The notes under the pieces are model-generated. The model ran no database searches. It was not told the DNA's origin and was given only the letters and a program-made list of their open reading frames with translations. DNA of 64,000 bases from assembly GCA_020633895.1 (NCBI GenBank), contig JACKCT010000001.1, positions 248,001 to 312,000 of the forward strand, in the 5' to 3' direction. Positions 62,401-64,000 of this stretch are shown here, one piece after another (position 1 is the stretch's first letter; each line of letters opens with the position of its first letter). A program made the translations under genes and the position numbers. This DNA comes from Deltaproteobacteria bacterium (lineage in GTDB: Bacteria; Lernaellota; Lernaellaia; JACKCT01).

Positions 62401-64000
62401 ATGCATGCCTTCATCAAGGGCGTCCTGCGCTTTCGCTACATCATCCTGGTCGTCATCGTTCTGATTTCCGTCGGCGCGGGGATGATTCTGACCAAAGCGG
62501 TCGTCGGCACTTCGCTGGCCCAACTCTTCCTCGGAAACAGCCAGGGATACGACCGGTACCTGGAGCGCATCGAGCAATTCGGCACCGATGAGATCGTCAT
62601 CGTCGCCCTGGAAAACGCGGACCCGCTCGATCCGGCCGTCCAGGACAAGCTCGCCGTCGCCGACCGTAAACTCCATGAAATCGAAGGCGTGATCCGGACC
62701 TTCAGCGTGCTTTCGGCTGACAGCATGCGTTCGGTCGATGACACCCTGATGATCGAAAAGTACGCGGACCGGGCCCAAGCCCTGGGGGATAAGCGGGAGG
62801 CGCTGCGTTCGGAATTGGTATCGGATCATTTCGTCGGCGGGCTGCTGGTCTCCAAGGACGGCAAGCACACGGCGTTGATGATCGAGATGGAAGGCGGCGA
62901 CCGCCGCCCCGCCGAACTGACCGTGCAGATCATGAAGGACATCCGCCGTTCCTTCGAGGAGGCGGGCTTTGAGAAGGGTGCGATCAAGCTGGTCGGCCAG
63001 CCCGTCAGCCTGGCGGCGAGCATGGAAGCGACGAACTTCAACCTGAAGCGCATCTTCCCGATCACCGCCGTGATGCTCATCATCGCCGTGTGGCTGATGT
63101 TCCATCGCTTCTGGCCGGTGGTGTTCACCATGGGCGTGGCGATTGTCGCCGTGTTGTGGACGATGGCGTTCACCGTCCTCATCGACCGCCACATCAGCGT
63201 CCTCGTCGCGATCATTCCCGCCGTCATCTTAGTCATCAGTTTCTCGGACGTGGTGCATCTGTGCAGTGCGTATTTGTTGGAATTGGGGCGTGGGCAGTCC
63301 AAGCACGACGCGATCCTGGCCGCCGGTGAGGACGTGGGCAAGGCGTGCCTGTATACGTCGTTGACCACCTTCGTCGGCTTCGTGTCCATCGCCATGGTGC
63401 CGACCCCGGCCTTTCGCCAACTCGGGCTGTCGCTGGGTTTCGGCGTCGGCGTGGCGTTGCTGTTGGCGGTCGTGCTTTCGCCGATTCTGTTCAAACTTTT
63501 CCCGCAGCCCAAGCCTTGGCGCGAGGGCGCGACGTTGGTGCTGCAGCGGGCGTTGGATCGGGTGCTCGCCGGCGCCGCGAAATTCGGTCGACGCCGGGCG
63601 TGGCTGGCGACAGGGGTGTTCGCGGTTATTTTGATCCTCTCGATCATGGGATGCCTGCGCATGCACTTCGAGGCGGATATCACCAAGCGTTTCGACCCCG
63701 ATCATCCGGTGCGCACCGATCTGGCGTTCTACGAAACGCGATTTGTCGGCTCCAACATTTTCGAGATCTATGTCACCGCGCCCGAGACCGACGGCCTGCT
63801 GGATCCGGAACTTTTCTCACGCATCGCGGCGTTTCAGGATGAGCTGGAGGCCCAGCACGACGTGGGCAAGATCCAGTCCCTCGTGGACCTGATGCGTCTG
63901 ATGCACCAAGCCCTCAACGGCCTGGATCCGTCGTCCAAGGATCTGCCCGCCACGCACGACGCGCTGGCCCAATACCTGCTGCTGTTCGAATCGTCGGGGG
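62401..64000 (+). CDS. RND/MMPL-family exporter, cut by the window end
   Basis: An open frame of 533 codons that runs off the right edge with no stop. It has an N-terminal membrane helix (about 11-32), a large extracytoplasmic domain with VSDHFVGGLLVSKDGKHTALMIEMEG, then a block of five or six helices starting at about residue 217 with RIFPITAVMLIIAVWLMFHRFWPV, including the FSDVVHLCSAYLLEL stretch. A second extracytoplasmic domain begins after about residue 410. This is the layout of RND-superfamily MMPL/HpnN-like lipid exporters. The ATG has AAGGG about eight bases upstream. A lipid or hopanoid cargo is plausible but unproven. Confidence 0.85.
   Translation, partial: MHAFIKGVLRFRYIILVVIVLISVGAGMILTKAVVGTSLAQLFLGNSQGYDRYLERIEQFGTDEIVIVALENADPLDPAVQDKLAVADRKLHEIEGVIRTFSVLSADSMRSVDDTLMIEKYADRAQALGDKREALRSELVSDHFVGGLLVSKDGKHTALMIEMEGGDRRPAELTVQIMKDIRRSFEEAGFEKGAIKLVGQPVSLAASMEATNFNLKRIFPITAVMLIIAVWLMFHRFWPVVFTMGVAIVAVLWTMAFTVLIDRHISVLVAIIPAVILVISFSDVVHLCSAYLLELGRGQSKHDAILAAGEDVGKACLYTSLTTFVGFVSIAMVPTPAFRQLGLSLGFGVGVALLLAVVLSPILFKLFPQPKPWREGATLVLQRALDRVLAGAAKFGRRRAWLATGVFAVILILSIMGCLRMHFEADITKRFDPDHPVRTDLAFYETRFVGSNIFEIYVTAPETDGLLDPELFSRIAAFQDELEAQHDVGKIQSLVDLMRLMHQALNGLDPSSKDLPATHDALAQYLLLFESSG

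Noticed and set aside
60943-63192. Long minus-strand open frame across amtB and the RND gene
   Set aside because: It crosses two good genes and a terminator on the other strand; its low-complexity His/Arg/Glu content is typical of an antisense shadow.
1-64000. CRISPR arrays, tRNA/rRNA genes, insertion sequences or prophage
   Set aside because: No regular direct repeats with spacers, no tRNA-like cloverleaf, no transposase, integrase or phage structural gene was recognised by eye; a search with dedicated tools would be needed to exclude short tRNAs.

Overview
The window is GC-rich chromosomal DNA from a Gram-negative-type bacterium. It encodes lipoproteins with lipoboxes, a penicillin-acylase-type periplasmic hydrolase, an RND-type exporter and a classic phoH-pgpH-ybeY-corC block. 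TTG is used unusually often as a start codon. Two lipoproteins carry long Asp-rich stalks directly after the lipidated Cys, a habit I associate with uncultured deltaproteobacteria-like lineages (Myxococcota, or candidate phyla such as Lernaellota). Pyruvate:ferredoxin oxidoreductase and pyruvate phosphate dikinase point to at least facultative anaerobiosis. The taxonomic guess is inference only. I saw no phage, insertion sequence, CRISPR array, tRNA or rRNA.

Layout. 1-737: gene-free, full of a dispersed inverted-repeat family. 738-5881 (-): phoH, pgpH-like, ybeY, corC, linked to RNA maturation, envelope and stress. 6299-9024 (+): MATE exporter and a condensation-domain-like acyltransferase. 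9045-13553: two divergent signalling proteins, one a REC-kinase-REC hybrid whose phospho-acceptor His is Arg, the other a four-PAS histidine kinase. 13653-17290 (+): glycerol-1-phosphate-dehydrogenase-like enzyme, a GIDE-domain protein with an EF-hand, and LemA. 17305-24170: CapA-like lipoprotein, Asp-stalk lipase, thioesterase, receiver-fold protein, secreted HExxH peptidase, class II photolyase and chalcone-isomerase-like protein. 24406-30923 (+): two BASS transporters around a TetR regulator and a TPP enzyme, then two SDR enzymes, closed by a strong bidirectional terminator. This is the best candidate for an undescribed pathway.

31041-40247: pyruvate phosphate dikinase (-), a beta-CASP metallo-beta-lactamase nuclease (+), pyruvate:ferredoxin oxidoreductase with a perfect FNR-type palindrome upstream, and a dihydroorotate-dehydrogenase-like protein. 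40687-49099: an LPLAT acyltransferase (second FNR-type box upstream), a methyltransferase, an ArsR/AHSA1 pair, an HD-GYP protein whose receiver Asp is Ala, a ketopantoate-reductase-like protein, a penicillin acylase homologue and a TfoX-N protein. 49217-53614: EttA-type ABC-F protein, a large Asp-stalk lipoprotein and a 65-residue protein. 53768-57202 (+): DUF985 cupin, two tandem SGNH proteins and an SDR, tightly coupled. 57243-60419 (-): DUF1223 protein, aminotransferase, LPG-synthase-type membrane protein. 60844-64000 (+): ammonium transporter with a sigma-54 promoter and leader hairpin, then an RND/MMPL exporter cut by the window end.

Start codons were chosen by ribosome-binding sites and family N-termini; several differ from the longest open frame. 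All family names come from motif recognition by eye. No database search was run.
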